Assembly (NCBI RefSeq): GCF_020075495.1
Contig: NZ_JABYQT010000007.1
Coordinates: 62,001 to 126,000, forward strand
DNA from: Vreelandella aquamarina
Lineage (GTDB): Bacteria > Pseudomonadota > Gammaproteobacteria > Pseudomonadales > Halomonadaceae
Length of the DNA stretch: 64,000 nucleotides
Direction: 5' to 3'
Part shown: piece after piece, positions 17,816 to 28,051 of the stretch
Layout: each line of letters begins with the position of its first letter
How positions within the stretch are numbered: the stretch's first letter is position 1
The notes under the pieces: generated by a model
The model's input: only the letters and a program-made list of their open reading frames with translations
The model's database searches: none
What the model was told of the DNA's origin: nothing
Made by a program: the position numbers and the translations under genes

Positions 17816-18619
17816 TCAGGCGTCCATTGCAGTACGCATTTCTGCAAGCACGCTTTTAAGCTGCCCCGCGATAATTTCGGGTGTTTCGGTATTCTCGGCA
17901 ATACGGTTAACCAGCGCGCTGCCTACAATCACCCCATCGGCCACTTTAGCCACTTCAGCCGCGCTCACGCCATCACGAATACCGAAACCGACACACAGCG
18001 GCAAGTCGGTCATCTCGCGAAGCGGCTCCAGGCGCTGAGCGACTTCTGCGGCATTCAGCGTGGCCGCGCCGGTGACCCCTTTAAGCGATACATAATAAAG
18101 GTAGCCTTCACCGTGGGCGCATATTGTAGCGGCTCGCGCAGGAGAAGTGGTAGGCGCGACAAGGAAAATCGCCGCCAAATTGCGCACTTTTAGCAGCGGG
18201 CCAAACTCATCGGCCTCTTCTGGCGGCATATCCACCACCAATACGCCATCCACACCGGCCGTGGCTGCCTTGTCGGCAAAGACCTCGTAGCCGATTCGCT
18301 CGATCGGGTTCAAGTAACCCATCAACACCACCGGGGTCTTGGTGTCGGCTTGGCGAAACTCGGCAACCATGTCCAGCAGATCCACCAGTCGCGTGCCCTG
18401 CTTGAGCGCGCGCTCGCAGGCTTTCTGAATCACCGGGCCATCCGCCATGGGGTCGGAAAAGGGTACGCCAAGCTCGATGATGTCTGCACCCGCCTCGACA
18501 AGCGCATGCATGAAGCCGACGGTATAGTGAGGCGCCGGGTCACCTGCGGTTATGTAAGGGATCAAGGCCTTGCGACCTTGCTGCTTAAGTTCACTGAAAC
18601 GCTGATCAATACGGTTCAT
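17816..18619 (-). CDS. trpA: Tryptophan synthase alpha chain
   Basis: 267 residues. It cleaves indole-3-glycerol phosphate to indole and glyceraldehyde 3-phosphate, passing indole to TrpB. The catalytic residues fall at the canonical numbers: E49 in DIIELGVPF and D60 in [17 protein letters not shown] upstream of the ATG gives the start. It follows trpB with 21 bases between and belongs to a trpF-trpB-trpA run. Confidence 0.97.
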   Translation of the reverse strand: MNRIDQRFSELKQQGRKALIPYITAGDPAPHYTVGFMHALVEAGADIIELGVPFSDPMADGPVIQKACERALKQGTRLVDLLDMVAEFRQADTKTPVVLMGYLNPIERIGYEVFADKAATAGVDGVLVVDMPPEEADEFGPLLKVRNLAAIFLVAPTTSPARAATICAHGEGYLYYVSLKGVTGAATLNAAEVAQRLEPLREMTDLPLCVGFGIRDGVSAAEVAKVADGVIVGSALVNRIAENTETPEIIAGQLKSVLAEMRTAMDA

Positions 18620-18640
18620 GTCGATCCTTGGAAGCTGCCC

Positions 18641-19894
18641 TTAAAATTCGATACCGTCAATCTTGGCGACCGTCATGATGTCCTTGTCACCACGTCCGGA
18701 AAGATTGACCACGATGTGCTGGTCTGGCTGCATGGTGGTTGCCAGCACCTTGGCATGCGCCAGGGCATGAGCAGATTCCAACGCGGGCATGATGCCCTCC
18801 ATCTGGGTCAGCTCGCGAAACGCTTCCAGCACTTCCTTATCGTTTGCAGCCACGTACTTGACCCGGCCAACATCTTTCCAGAGCGAATGCTCGGGGCCGA
18901 CACCGGGGTAATCAAGACCGGCGGAAATAGAATGGGTATCGGACACCTGCCCCGCTTCGTCGGACATCAGGTAGGTGCGGTTGCCATGCAGTACGCCGCG
19001 CGGCGCATTCGATGCAAGCGGGGCAGCATGCCGGCCGGTCTCGATGCCGTCACCCCCCGCCTCGACACCGTACATGGCGACCGCGTCGTCCTCGATAAAC
19101 GGGTAGAACAGGCCAATGGCGTTGGAACCACCGCCCACGCAGGCCACGAGCGCATCGGGCAGGCGACCGATCTGCTCGAGAGACTGCTGGCGCGCTTCGC
19201 GACCGACCACCGCATTGAAGTCTCGCACCAGCTGCGGATAGGGATGCGGCCCTGCTACCGTACCGATGATATAGAAGGTGTTATCGACGTTGGTTACCCA
19301 GTCACGCAGCGCTTCGTTCATGGCATCTTTCAAGGTGCGCGTTCCCGACTCGACCGGGATGACCCGCGCACCGAGCAAACGCATGCGGTAGACGTTGAGC
19401 TTTTGACGCTGCACGTCCTCTGCGCCCATGTAGACATCGCACTCGAGCCCCAGACGCGCGGCGACGGTGGCCGTGGCAACCCCGTGCTGGCCGGCGCCAG
19501 TTTCAGCAATCACGCGTGGCTTGCCGGTCTTCTTGGCGAGAAGCGCCTGGCCAATCGTGTTGTTGACCTTGTGCGCGCCGGTATGATTCAAGTCTTCGCG
19601 CTTTAACCAGATCTGCGCACCACCCAGCGTTCTGGACCAGCGCTCGGCGTGGTACAAAGGCGATGGACGGCCAACATAGTGGGCCAGATCCCGATCAAAC
19701 TCCGCCTGGAAGGCTGGATCGTCTCGCAGGCTCAAGTAGGTCTGTTCAAGATCTTCAAGCGCGTAGCTCAGGGTTTCCGACACGAACCGACCGCCATAGG
19801 GCCCGTAGTGCCCCCGGGCATCGGGCATGCGGGTCAGCTCGCCAAACCGCGTGTCGGGTGCAGAATCATGCGTACCAGTTGCCGAGACAGTCAC
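18641..19894 (-). CDS. trpB: Tryptophan synthase beta chain
   Basis: 417 residues. A PLP enzyme joining indole and serine to tryptophan. The Schiff-base lysine is K109 in [12 protein letters not shown], and the PLP phosphate loop GGGSNAIG and the monovalent-cation/COMM region are present. Translation starts at GTG (19894), with GAGG seven bases upstream. The N-terminus carries about 20 extra residues before the conserved [15 protein letters not shown]. It is between trpF (82 bases upstream) and trpA. Confidence 0.97.
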   Translation of the reverse strand: MTVSATGTHDSAPDTRFGELTRMPDARGHYGPYGGRFVSETLSYALEDLEQTYLSLRDDPAFQAEFDRDLAHYVGRPSPLYHAERWSRTLGGAQIWLKREDLNHTGAHKVNNTIGQALLAKKTGKPRVIAETGAGQHGVATATVAARLGLECDVYMGAEDVQRQKLNVYRMRLLGARVIPVESGTRTLKDAMNEALRDWVTNVDNTFYIIGTVAGPHPYPQLVRDFNAVVGREARQQSLEQIGRLPDALVACVGGGSNAIGLFYPFIEDDAVAMYGVEAGGDGIETGRHAAPLASNAPRGVLHGNRTYLMSDEAGQVSDTHSISAGLDYPGVGPEHSLWKDVGRVKYVAANDKEVLEAFRELTQMEGIMPALESAHALAHAKVLATTMQPDQHIVVNLSGRGDKDIMTVAKIDGIEF

Positions 19895-19976
19895 AGAGAT
19901 ACCTCACAGATTGCCAGCGCAGGCAAATATTGAAAAACCGGAGTGCACAGTCGCAAAGAGCAACTGCGCGGCGTGC

Positions 19977-20618
19977 TTAGCGAGCGTCGACTAACGCTAC
20001 TTGATTGACGAACATGGCCATTTTCTCGATGTCCTTGCCCTCGGCCGTGGACTCGATCCCTCCTGAAACATCAACCGCAAAGGGCGCTACCTGGGCAACG
20101 GCAGCGGCTATATTGTCTGGCGTGAGCCCTCCGGCGAGAATAACAGGTTTTGCCAGATCCGCGGGGATTCTCGACCAGTCAAAGACCTCCCCTGTGCCGC
20201 CCGGCGTTCCTGGCCGGTAGGCGTCCAACAGCAATGCCTTGGCACTGCTGTACTGAGCGGCCAAGCGGTGCAGGTCGATACCATCACGCATGCGCAGCGC
20301 CTTTATCCAGGGGCGATCAAACTGCTCACAAAATGCCGCCGACTCTTCGCCGTGAAACTGGATCAGATCGAGATACGGCAAGCATGCCCTTATCAGCTCC
20401 GCTGGCTGGTCAACGAACAGCCCCACTCGAGTAACAAAAGAAGGCACACGCTCAGAGAGCGACGCCAGCTGGTCAAGAGTAATGGCGCGCCTGCTTTTGG
20501 GCCACATGACAAACCCCAGGGCATCGACTCCCAGCGAAACCGCCTGCGTAATATCATCGGCCCGCGTAAAACCACAAAACTTGATCCGGGTCCGCTGGGG
20601 CTTGGCGTTGAGTATCAT
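19977..20618 (-). CDS. trpF: Phosphoribosylanthranilate isomerase
   Basis: About 213 residues, a TIM barrel that isomerises N-(5-phosphoribosyl)anthranilate in tryptophan synthesis. The catalytic Cys is C15 in IKFCGFTR, and the phosphate-binding DVSGGIES is near the C-terminus. The start at 20618 shares one base with the truA stop (TGATG), and a strong AGGAGG lies six bases upstream inside truA; the open frame extends 99 bases further but is unrelated sequence. It is monofunctional, not fused to TrpC. The truA-trpF coupling is the Pseudomonas arrangement. Confidence 0.96.
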   Translation of the reverse strand: MILNAKPQRTRIKFCGFTRADDITQAVSLGVDALGFVMWPKSRRAITLDQLASLSERVPSFVTRVGLFVDQPAELIRACLPYLDLIQFHGEESAAFCEQFDRPWIKALRMRDGIDLHRLAAQYSSAKALLLDAYRPGTPGGTGEVFDWSRIPADLAKPVILAGGLTPDNIAAAVAQVAPFAVDVSGGIESTAEGKDIEKMAMFVNQVALVDAR

Positions 20619-21550
20619 CAATCCTCCTGGGCGGTGCCGGGGGTTTTCTTGACAAAGGTCAGGTTGCGGCGCGCCGTCACCCTGGGGGTCTCGGGGAGCA
20701 CCCGTTCGCCTGTCCATTCGCCGGTAAATGCGAGCAGGTTCGGCCCCAGCGGCTCCTTGGGCAGCTCGAAACGCTCGTCATAAAGCGAATCGACAAAATG
20801 CAGGCCACAGGCTGGCGCCGTCACATCTCCTTTCTTACGATTCTTGAGAGCCAGTAATCGTTCAATATAACCTTCATCCTGGGCGCCACGTCCAACGCTG
20901 ACCAGAGCACCGGCGATATTGCGGATCATGTGGTGCAAGAACGCGTTGCCCTGTATGTCGATCACGACCAGTGGCCCAAACCGCTTGACCTCGACAAAGT
21001 GCATCTGACGCCAGGGCGTTTTCGATTGGCAACCGGCAGCGCGGAAACTCGAAAAATCGTGCTCCCCTACCAGTGCCTGAGCCGCACGGTGCATGGCTTC
21101 GGCATCCAGCGGGTCGCGGCACCATGTCACGTTGGTGCGTTCGAGTACCGGGCGGCTAATCTGGTTGAGCAGCAGATAGCGGTAGCGGCGCCCGAGCGCA
21201 CTCAGGCGCGAGTGGAAGTCGTCAGAAACCGGCTTGACCCAGCGCACCGCGATATCGCGAGGCAGATTGGTATTGGCTCCAAAAATCCATGCTTTTTCGG
21301 TTCGCTCGGCGGGTGGGTCAAAGTGAATGACCTGGCGTGTGGCATGAACTCCCGAGTCGGTACGTCCACTGGCATGAATTTGAACCGGCGCGCCTGCTAC
21401 CTTGGCCAAGGCATCTTCAACTGCCCCCTGTACAGAAGCAGCATGCTTTAAGCGCTGAAAGCCACAAAAGCGGGAGCCATCGTATTCGATGCCCATCGCC
21501 AGACGGCCTTTCAACGGTATTTTTTCATCAAAGTGGTAGAACAGGGTCAT
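20618..21550 (-). CDS. truA: tRNA pseudouridine(38-40) synthase TruA
   Basis: About 310 residues. It isomerises uridines 38-40 in the anticodon arm of many tRNAs. The catalytic Asp is in the motif GRTDSGVHA (about residue 65), and the N-terminal GIEYDGSRFCGFQRL and the C-terminal GNAFLHHMIRNIAGAL are family signatures. The length is a little above the common 265-285 because of C-terminal basic and proline-containing residues. The start could be the TTG at 21553 or the ATG at 21550; no strong ribosome binding site distinguishes them. It is between fimV and trpF. Confidence 0.95.
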   Translation of the reverse strand: MTLFYHFDEKIPLKGRLAMGIEYDGSRFCGFQRLKHAASVQGAVEDALAKVAGAPVQIHASGRTDSGVHATRQVIHFDPPAERTEKAWIFGANTNLPRDIAVRWVKPVSDDFHSRLSALGRRYRYLLLNQISRPVLERTNVTWCRDPLDAEAMHRAAQALVGEHDFSSFRAAGCQSKTPWRQMHFVEVKRFGPLVVIDIQGNAFLHHMIRNIAGALVSVGRGAQDEGYIERLLALKNRKKGDVTAPACGLHFVDSLYDERFELPKEPLGPNLLAFTGEWTGERVLPETPRVTARRNLTFVKKTPGTAQED

Positions 21551-21578
21551 CAAGCCACGTCATCAAGAGTTTGAAAGG

Positions 21579-23216
21579 TTAGCTATTATCCCGACCCTGA
21601 GGCGCGAATGCCACCTCTTCGATCTCCCAGCCCGGCGATGCGAGTGGATGGCCCGACGCCAGCGAAGACGTCAATACAACGGGTGCTGTTTGCTCTTCCA
21701 CTGGTTTGAGTTCGCGATAACGCGGCCCTGCCAGCCCCGCAGCCTGGCTCTTTGAATAATCATCGCTCTGCCCCGCCGCCTGCACCATCGGTGAAAATGG
21801 TGGTGCCATGGAAAGGCGTGTATCGCCAATAGCTTGATCATCCTGCGTCTGCCTTTGCGAGCTATTCGAAGCAGGTTCCATCTTCGTGCCATCTGCACAA
21901 GATAACGGTATATTGGTGAGAGGTGGTTGCATCGCCTTGTGCCGGGTCGCCTCTCCAGCATCAAAAGGCTTCACTCCGGGGGAAGTGGCGTTCTGCCACT
22001 CATCGTCACCTTCGCGCCGCTTGCGAAGCCATAGCAGCCCAAGCAGCAACAGCCCAAGCGCCAGACTTATCAGCGGCCACTGATAGCGCTCCAACCCAGT
22101 CAAGAGTTCGTGACCAGGTGCGGCGTGCTGAGTGTGCAGGCGGGTATCGGCGAGCCCGGCACTGGCAGTCGCTGCGGCGCCGGGTAACGCAGGCTGGGAC
22201 TCGTCGATACGCTGTCTCAACGAATCGATACTTTCATGCAGCTCCTCAAGGGACAGACGTAGCTGCTCACGCTCCGCTTCGGCGTACTGCAGCCTGGCTT
22301 GGCTCTCTTCCAGACGTGCAGCAAGCTCGGCAATGGCGCCAGGTGGCTCTGGCGCATCACTCAAGCCAGAGGCAGTTGACGGCGCATTTTCATCCGATGC
22401 GTCAGTGGCTCGATTTGCACCACCCTCATCTGGCTGGACTGGCGGCGGCGCGGCTGTCGGAACGTCTGGATAGTGCCCTGTTCTCACCATGACCTGCACC
22501 GCATCAGCGGCTTGCGCGCGCGAGCGCGCTTGCGCCTGCTCGATGCCGGGAACATTCAAGACTTGGCCGGCCTGCAGGCGATTGATATCGCCACTGGGGA
22601 AAACGACTGGATTGGCCTGTACCAGCGCGAGCATCATTTGCTGTACGCTGGCCTCGGCGGGCCTGGTACGCTCAGCAATGCTCCAGAGAGTATCGCCCGC
22701 CTGAACGAGCGTCATGCCTGAAGCAGCTTCGGGTTCTTCTGCGTTACCCTGCAAAGCGCCGTGGTGTTCTGGCACTTCATGCCGGGGGCTGTTGCCTTGT
22801 CCGTACCCGGGCGGGTCCAGCAATAGCGTCACCGGATGCATCAAGTGCCCTTCTGGATACTCGATATCCAGCAGCAGATCCATCCAGGAGGATGTAACAG
22901 GCTGGGCGGAGTGGATCGCGATATACCGCCTGCCCTGCGCCTCTTTCAGCTCCACCCGCACGCTGTCAGTGGCAGGTATCCATTCGAGTCCTTGCCTCTC
23001 GAACGCGCCTTGATCCGCCAGCGATACGTGAATCTCATCTAGTGGGTAAGCGCTCGCGTCATTGAGCGTTATCGTCGCGCTAAGCGGTGCCTGCATGGCA
23101 GAGGTAACCGAAGCACTGCCCGGCTCGAGTCCGTGGGCTGAAAAGCTGGCAGCAGCCAGTGCAAACGCGCCTGACATGTTAAGCGCCACCGACGGCGGCA
23201 ATGGTTGTTTAAACAC
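21579..23216 (-). CDS. fimV: FimV-like LysM protein, short form
   Basis: About 545 residues. A signal-like hydrophobic N-terminus is followed by the FimV N-terminal domain (HGLEPGSASVTSAMQAPLSA ... LDIEYPEGHLMHPVTLLLDPP), a LysM peptidoglycan-binding motif (about 168-228, VQAGDTLWSIAERTRP), a short coiled coil (about 300-340) and one membrane helix (PLISLALGLLLLGLLWLRKRR). The cytoplasmic part is short and disordered. FimV in Pseudomonas is about 900 residues with a C-terminal TPR-like domain that recruits partners for polar localisation and twitching; that domain is not seen here. The start is uncertain: GTG at 23216 has GGGAG upstream, while the frame is open from a GTG at 23252. The position next to truA matches Pseudomonas. 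Confidence 0.82.
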   Translation of the reverse strand: MFKQPLPPSVALNMSGAFALAAASFSAHGLEPGSASVTSAMQAPLSATITLNDASAYPLDEIHVSLADQGAFERQGLEWIPATDSVRVELKEAQGRRYIAIHSAQPVTSSWMDLLLDIEYPEGHLMHPVTLLLDPPGYGQGNSPRHEVPEHHGALQGNAEEPEAASGMTLVQAGDTLWSIAERTRPAEASVQQMMLALVQANPVVFPSGDINRLQAGQVLNVPGIEQAQARSRAQAADAVQVMVRTGHYPDVPTAAPPPVQPDEGGANRATDASDENAPSTASGLSDAPEPPGAIAELAARLEESQARLQYAEAEREQLRLSLEELHESIDSLRQRIDESQPALPGAAATASAGLADTRLHTQHAAPGHELLTGLERYQWPLISLALGLLLLGLLWLRKRREGDDEWQNATSPGVKPFDAGEATRHKAMQPPLTNIPLSCADGTKMEPASNSSQRQTQDDQAIGDTRLSMAPPFSPMVQAAGQSDDYSKSQAAGLAGPRYRELKPVEEQTAPVVLTSSLASGHPLASPGWEIEEVAFAPQGRDNS

Positions 23217-23360
23217 GGTTGGGTAAGCTCCCTGCTTTTCGGCGCATCTCACGGCCCTGACTCAAGCCAACTATAATTAACACACCTGCAGGACAAATTC
23301 ATGCAGCTACTCAGAAGGTCACTTGCCACTGATACCCTCTGAGCGGGCACTCGAACGACA

Positions 23361-23386
23361 AACGGGGAGCTTCTAAGCTCCCCGTT
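23361..23386 (-). terminator. Hairpin downstream of asd
   Basis: An 11-12-bp perfect inverted repeat (23361-23372 with 23375-23386) 35 bases past the asd stop. On the minus strand it is followed only by GTTTGTC, so it is a plausible but not ideal intrinsic terminator separating asd from fimV. Confidence 0.6.
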
Positions 23387-23421
23387 GCCTGGCCTGCGGG
23401 TCTAGGATACCCGAAAGTGCC

Positions 23422-24534
23422 TTACTGCTCGCGCAGGATCTTCAGCATGCGCTTGAGCGGTTCTGCCGCCCCCCACAACAGCTGGTCACCCACGCTGAAG
23501 GCCGAAAGATACTCACCGCCCATGTTGAGCTTGCGCAGGCGGCCCACCGGAATGTTCAAGGTGCCGGTAGCAGCGGCAGGCGTCAAACCGGCAACAGTGG
23601 CCTCCTTGTCGTTGGGGATCAGCTTGACCCACTCGTTGTGGCTGGCAATACGCTCCTCGATCTCATCAAGCGGCACATCCTGCTTCAGCTTGATGGTAAA
23701 GGCTTGACTGTGCGAGCGCATGGCGCCAATGCGAACACAAAGACCGTCGATAGGCACCGGCTTGTCGCCACGACCCAGGATCTTGTTGGTTTCCACGAAA
23801 CCTTTCCACTCTTCCCGGCTCTGGCCGTTGTCGAGCTTGGTATCGATCCAGGGCAGCAGGCTGCCGGCCAGCGGTGCAGTAAAGTTCTCGATCGAAAAGT
23901 CGTCGCCGCGCATGGCAGCAGTCACCTTGCGGTCAATCTCCAGAATGGCGCTGGAAGGATCCGCCAGCTCGCCGCTTACGCTGTCGCGCAGCTGACCCAT
24001 CTGATTGAGCAGTTCGCGCATGTGCTTGGCACCCGAGCCGGACGCCGCCTGGTAGGTCATGGAGGTCATCCATTCGACCATGTCGGCCTCGAACAGCCCC
24101 CCCAGACCCATCAGCATCAGGCTGACGGTGCAGTTGCCGCCCACAAAGGTTCTTGCGCCCTTGGCCAGCTGTGCGTCGATCACCTTGCGGTTGACCGGGT
24201 CAAGCACGATGGTGGCATCGTCTTCCATGCGCAGCGTACTGGCAGCATCGATCCAGTAGCCCTGCCAGCCGTTCTTGCGTAGATCGGCATACACCTGCTT
24301 GGTGTAATCACCGCCCTGGCAGGTCACGATGACATCCAGCGCCTTGAGCTCCTCGAGGGCGAACGCATCCTTTAATGGAGGCACATCGACGCCGATGTCG
24401 GGACCAGGCTGGCCCACCTGAGAGGTGGTGAAGAACACAGGTTCGATGCCGTTGAAATCACCATCTTCCTGCATGCGCTGCATCAGCACGGAGCCAACCA
24501 TGCCACGCCATCCCACGAAACCGACTTTCAACAT
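23422..24534 (-). CDS. asd: Aspartate-semialdehyde dehydrogenase
   Basis: About 370 residues. It reduces aspartyl phosphate to aspartate semialdehyde with NADPH, the branch point to lysine/diaminopimelate, threonine and methionine. The catalytic Cys is C135 ([10 protein letters not shown]), the same number as in the E. coli enzyme; the NADP-binding [13 protein letters not shown] is at the N-terminus. The start at 24534 is chosen for the AGGAGG eight bases upstream; the frame extends 42 bases further without similarity. It is downstream of leuB, as in Pseudomonas. Confidence 0.96.
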   Translation of the reverse strand: MLKVGFVGWRGMVGSVLMQRMQEDGDFNGIEPVFFTTSQVGQPGPDIGVDVPPLKDAFALEELKALDVIVTCQGGDYTKQVYADLRKNGWQGYWIDAASTLRMEDDATIVLDPVNRKVIDAQLAKGARTFVGGNCTVSLMLMGLGGLFEADMVEWMTSMTYQAASGSGAKHMRELLNQMGQLRDSVSGELADPSSAILEIDRKVTAAMRGDDFSIENFTAPLAGSLLPWIDTKLDNGQSREEWKGFVETNKILGRGDKPVPIDGLCVRIGAMRSHSQAFTIKLKQDVPLDEIEERIASHNEWVKLIPNDKEATVAGLTPAAATGTLNIPVGRLRKLNMGGEYLSAFSVGDQLLWGAAEPLKRMLKILREQ

Positions 24535-24603
24535 GTGAAGTCCTCCTGAAAAGAGTGAGGTCATTATTATACACAACCGCTATATAAAGAGCAGACACGA
24601 CAC

Positions 24604-24624
24604 CGGCCACCTTTCAGGTGGCCG
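24604..24624 (-). terminator. Hairpin between leuB and asd
   Basis: A 9-bp perfect inverted repeat (24604-24612 with 24616-24624, 3-base loop) 48 bases past the leuB stop. There is no T tract, so it may only attenuate or mark the 3' end of leuCDB. Confidence 0.45.
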
Positions 24625-24671
24625 TGTCAAGACGCCTGGAGCGTCAACGCGCTTGCTGATCTTGATGTACG

Positions 24672-25751
24672 TTACTGGCGTGCAAACGCCGCCAGCACGG
24701 CATCGCCCATTTCCACGGTAGATACGCGGCGCGTCCCCTCAGAGGCAATGTCGGCGGTGCGCAGGCCATCATCAAGCACGCAGCCCACGGCGGCCTCGAT
24801 ACGCTCGGCCATGGCTGTCTCGTTGAGCGAGTAACGCAGCATCATGGCCACCGAGAGCATCATCGCCAGCGGGTTGGCGATATTCTGCCCGGCAATGTCC
24901 GGCGCACTGCCGTGGCAGGGCTCGTACATGCCCTGGCCGGACTCATTCAGCGAGGCTGAAGGCAGCATGCCGATGGAGCCGGTCAGCATGGCGGCAGCAT
25001 CCGAAAGAATATCGCCGAACATGTTGCCGGTCACCACGACATCGAACTGCTTCGGTGCACGCACCAGCTGCATGGCGGCGTTATCCACGTACATGTGCGA
25101 AAGCTCGACATCCGGGTACTCCGGCGCCAGCCGCTCCATGACTTCGCGCCACAGGATGGTCACTTCCAGCACGTTGGCCTTGTCCACCGAGCAGAGCCTG
25201 CCGCCGCGCTTTTGAGCCATTTCAAACGCCACGCGGCCGATACGCTCAATCTCGCTTTCCGAATAGATATAGGTATTGAAGCCGACGCGTTCGCCGTTGC
25301 GCTCTTCAATTCCCCGCGGCTGGCCAAAATAGATGCCACCGGTCAGCTCGCGCACGATCATGATATCCAGGCCAGCCACCAGCTCGGGCTTGAGACTCGA
25401 GGCACTCGCCAGCTGCGGGTAAAGCATGGCCGGACGCAGGTTGCCGAACAGGCCGAGGTTCTTGCGCAGGCCCAGAAGGCCCTTTTCAGGGCGCTTGGAA
25501 AGATCGTCGATCTTGTCCCACTTCGGCCCGCCTACCGCCCCCAGCAAGATAGCGCTGGCGGCCTTGGCCTTTTCAAGCGTTTCAGCGGGCAGCGGTTCGC
25601 CGTGAACGTCGTAAGCAGAGCCGCCGACCAGCGCTTCCTCGATGTCGATATCCAGGCCCGCTTCCTGGCAGGCTTTCAGCAGGCGTGCCGCCTGGGCGGC
25701 GATTTCAGGGCCGATACCATCGCCCGGCAGCAGTAATACCTTGTGCGTCAT
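24672..25751 (-). CDS. leuB: 3-isopropylmalate dehydrogenase
   Basis: 359 residues. It oxidatively decarboxylates 3-isopropylmalate with NAD+ in leucine synthesis. The family core is intact: [11 protein letters not shown] at the N-terminus, [11 protein letters not shown] with the substrate arginine, the SVDKANVLE catalytic Lys region, [15 protein letters not shown] with metal-binding Asp residues, and [17 protein letters not shown] for the nucleotide. AAGGA upstream of the ATG. It is the last gene of leuCDB. Confidence 0.97.
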   Translation of the reverse strand: MTHKVLLLPGDGIGPEIAAQAARLLKACQEAGLDIDIEEALVGGSAYDVHGEPLPAETLEKAKAASAILLGAVGGPKWDKIDDLSKRPEKGLLGLRKNLGLFGNLRPAMLYPQLASASSLKPELVAGLDIMIVRELTGGIYFGQPRGIEERNGERVGFNTYIYSESEIERIGRVAFEMAQKRGGRLCSVDKANVLEVTILWREVMERLAPEYPDVELSHMYVDNAAMQLVRAPKQFDVVVTGNMFGDILSDAAAMLTGSIGMLPSASLNESGQGMYEPCHGSAPDIAGQNIANPLAMMLSVAMMLRYSLNETAMAERIEAAVGCVLDDGLRTADIASEGTRRVSTVEMGDAVLAAFARQ

Positions 25752-25785
25752 GCTTTTTCCTTAACGTTGAACGGGGCTGCAAGCG

Positions 25786-26433
25786 TCATGCGGGCTGGCG
25801 AAACAGCCAGGGGCGGGCTTGCTTGTGCTTCTGCTCGAAGGCGCGAATGGCGTCTTCATCCTGTAGCGTGATGCCGATATCGTCCAGGCCATTGAGCAGG
25901 CAGTGCTTGCGAAAGGCGTCTACCTCGAATGCCAGCGCCTTGCCGTCAGGCGTTATCACGCGCTGGTTTTCAAGGTCGATCTCGAGCCGGTAGCCTTCGC
26001 TGGCTTCAACGCCGGCAAACAGCTGGTCTACTTCCTCTTCGCTCAAGGTGATCAGCAAGATGCCGTTCTTGAACGCATTATTGTAGAAGATATCCGCAAA
26101 GCTCGGAGCGATCACCACCCTGAAGCCGAAGTCTTCAAGCGCCCAGGGGGCATGCTCACGGGAGCTTCCGCAGCCGAAGTTGCGCCGCGCCAGCAATACC
26201 TCAGCGCCTTTATAGCGCGGCTGATTCAAGACAAAATCCGGGTTCAGCGGACGGTTGGAGCAGTCCTGCCCCGGCTGCCCTTCATCCAGGTAGCGCAGCT
26301 CGTCAAACAGGTTGACGCCAAAGCCGGTGCGCTTGATCGATTTCAGAAACTGCTTCGGGATGATCAAATCGGTATCGACGTTGGCGCGGTCAAGCGGCGC
26401 CACCACGCCGTCAAAACGGGTAAACTTTTTCAT
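25786..26433 (-). CDS. leuD: 3-isopropylmalate dehydratase small subunit
   Basis: 215 residues, the aconitase swivel domain that partners Leu[15 protein letters not shown] is the family signature. The start follows the leuC stop by three bases, with AGGAGG inside the end of leuC, so translation is probably coupled. It interconverts 2- and 3-isopropylmalate in the LeuCD complex. Confidence 0.97.
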   Translation of the reverse strand: MKKFTRFDGVVAPLDRANVDTDLIIPKQFLKSIKRTGFGVNLFDELRYLDEGQPGQDCSNRPLNPDFVLNQPRYKGAEVLLARRNFGCGSSREHAPWALEDFGFRVVIAPSFADIFYNNAFKNGILLITLSEEEVDQLFAGVEASEGYRLEIDLENQRVITPDGKALAFEVDAFRKHCLLNGLDDIGITLQDEDAIRAFEQKHKQARPWLFRQPA

Positions 26434-26436
26434 GGT

Positions 26437-27888
26437 TCAGGCCTCCTGGGCATGGGTAGCGTCGTTGGCGGGCAGGCTGCGAACGTCGACGAAGTGACCG
26501 GCAATCGCCGCCGCTGCGGCCATGGCCGGGCTGACCAGGTGCGTGCGCCCGCCATAACCCTGGCGGCCTTCGAAATTGCGGTTGGACGTAGACGCGCAGT
26601 GCTCACCGGCGCCCAGCTTGTCGGCGTTCATGGCCAGGCACATGGAACAGCCCGGCTCGCGCCACTCGAAACCGGCGTCGATAAAGATCTTGTCCAGCCC
26701 TTCGGCTTCCGCCTGACGCTTCACCAGGCCAGACCCCGGCACCACCATGGCAAGCTTGATGGAGTCCGCTACCTTGTTGCCCCGGGCCACCTTGGCTGCT
26801 TCACGCAGGTCTTCAATGCGAGAATTGGTGCAGGAGCCGATAAAGACCTTATCGAGCTTGATATCGGTAATCTTCTGGTTGGGCTGCAGCCCCATGTACT
26901 CAAGCGCCCGGGTATGGCTGCGCTGTACGGTTTCATCCTGCGCGGCCTTGGGGTCCGGCACCTGCCCTGAAATACCGGTGACCATCTCGGGGCTCGTTCC
27001 CCAGCTTACCTGGGGCTCGATCTCTTCGGCTTTCAGCGTAACCACTTTATCGAACGCGGCATCAGGATCGGATACCAGCTCACGCCAGTCGGCAACGGCG
27101 GCTTCCCACTGCTCGGCGGTGGGTGCAAAGGGGCGCTTGGCAAGATACTCGATGGTGGTATCGTCCACGGCAATCAGGCCTACCCGGGCGCCGGCTTCAA
27201 TGGCCATGTTGCACACCGTCATGCGGCCTTCCATGGAGAGCGAGGCGATGGCACTGCCGGCAAACTCGATGGCATACCCCGTACCGCCGGCGGTGCCGAT
27301 CTCGCCAATGATCGCCAGCACCACATCCTTGGCGGTTACCCCAAGGCCAAGCTCGCCTTCTACACGCACCTGCATGTTCTTCATCTTCTGGGCCAGCAGG
27401 CACTGGGTGGCCAGTACGTGCTCCACTTCGGACGTGCCGATGCCGTGAGCCAGGGCGCCAAAGGCGCCGTGAGTGGCCGTATGCGAGTCGCCACAGACCA
27501 CGGTCATGCCAGGCAGGGTCGCGCCCTGCTCCGGCCCGACCACGTGTACGATGCCCTGGCGCGGGTCGTTGATCCTGAACTCCTCGATACCGTACTCGAC
27601 GCAGTTGTCATCCAGAGTCTGCACCTGGATCAGTGACACCGGGTCCTTGATACCGCTGTTGCCTTCGGCGCGCTCTTTCAGCGTGGTCGGCACGTTGTGG
27701 TCCGGCGTCGCCAGGTTGGCATCCAGACGCCACGGCTTGCGCTTGGCCAGGCGAAGCCCTTCAAAGGCCTGGGGTGAGGTCACTTCATGCAGCAATTGGC
27801 GGTCGATATAGATCAGCGCGGTACCATCATCGCGCTGCTTCACCAAGTGCTGGTTCCAGAGTTTGTCGTAGAGGGTTTGACCTGACAT
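26437..27888 (-). CDS. leuC: 3-isopropylmalate dehydratase large subunit
   Basis: 483 residues of the aconitase family. The [4Fe-4S] ligands are C353 ([11 protein letters not shown]), C414 and C417 (GCSMCLAM). [21 protein letters not shown] is another family motif. It forms the dehydratase with LeuD. GGGAGAG upstream of the ATG supports the start. It is the first gene of leuCDB and diverges from a LysR-type regulator. Confidence 0.97.
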   Translation of the reverse strand: MSGQTLYDKLWNQHLVKQRDDGTALIYIDRQLLHEVTSPQAFEGLRLAKRKPWRLDANLATPDHNVPTTLKERAEGNSGIKDPVSLIQVQTLDDNCVEYGIEEFRINDPRQGIVHVVGPEQGATLPGMTVVCGDSHTATHGAFGALAHGIGTSEVEHVLATQCLLAQKMKNMQVRVEGELGLGVTAKDVVLAIIGEIGTAGGTGYAIEFAGSAIASLSMEGRMTVCNMAIEAGARVGLIAVDDTTIEYLAKRPFAPTAEQWEAAVADWRELVSDPDAAFDKVVTLKAEEIEPQVSWGTSPEMVTGISGQVPDPKAAQDETVQRSHTRALEYMGLQPNQKITDIKLDKVFIGSCTNSRIEDLREAAKVARGNKVADSIKLAMVVPGSGLVKRQAEAEGLDKIFIDAGFEWREPGCSMCLAMNADKLGAGEHCASTSNRNFEGRQGYGGRTHLVSPAMAAAAAIAGHFVDVRSLPANDATHAQEA

Positions 27889-28003
27889 ATGGCTCTCCCG
27901 GGCAGCGCCCTGCTAGTTTTTTGCGCCGACGTCTTCGCGTCAGTGATGGTGCGAGTGTTGCGCGAGTCCTGCATAAAAGCAATTCATGTTATTTATAGAT
28001 ACA

Positions 28004-28018
28004 ATTCCATACAGGAAT
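28004..28018. promoter_or_regulatory. Candidate LysR-type operator (T-N11-A)
   Basis: ATTCC-N5-GGAAT is a perfect 5-bp dyad with the T-N11-A spacing (T at 28005, A at 28017) typical of LysR regulator boxes. It lies between the divergent leuC and LysR starts, 116 bases upstream of leuC. A TACAAT hexamer overlaps its left side (28000-28005) on the plus strand. Confidence 0.5.
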
Positions 28019-28051
28019 AACAGCTATCTCATCACTCACTGTGGAAACCTC

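Noticed and set aside
18350..19606. 418-residue plus-strand open frame over trpB.
   Set aside because: Antisense to trpB, whose catalytic motifs are intact; no independent domain features.
27940..27987. A 15-codon minus-strand ORF upstream of leuC ending in a run of His codons, resembling a leader peptide.
   Set aside because: A leucine operon leader should be rich in Leu codons; this has one. There is no terminator/antiterminator hairpin with a T run downstream and no ribosome binding site.
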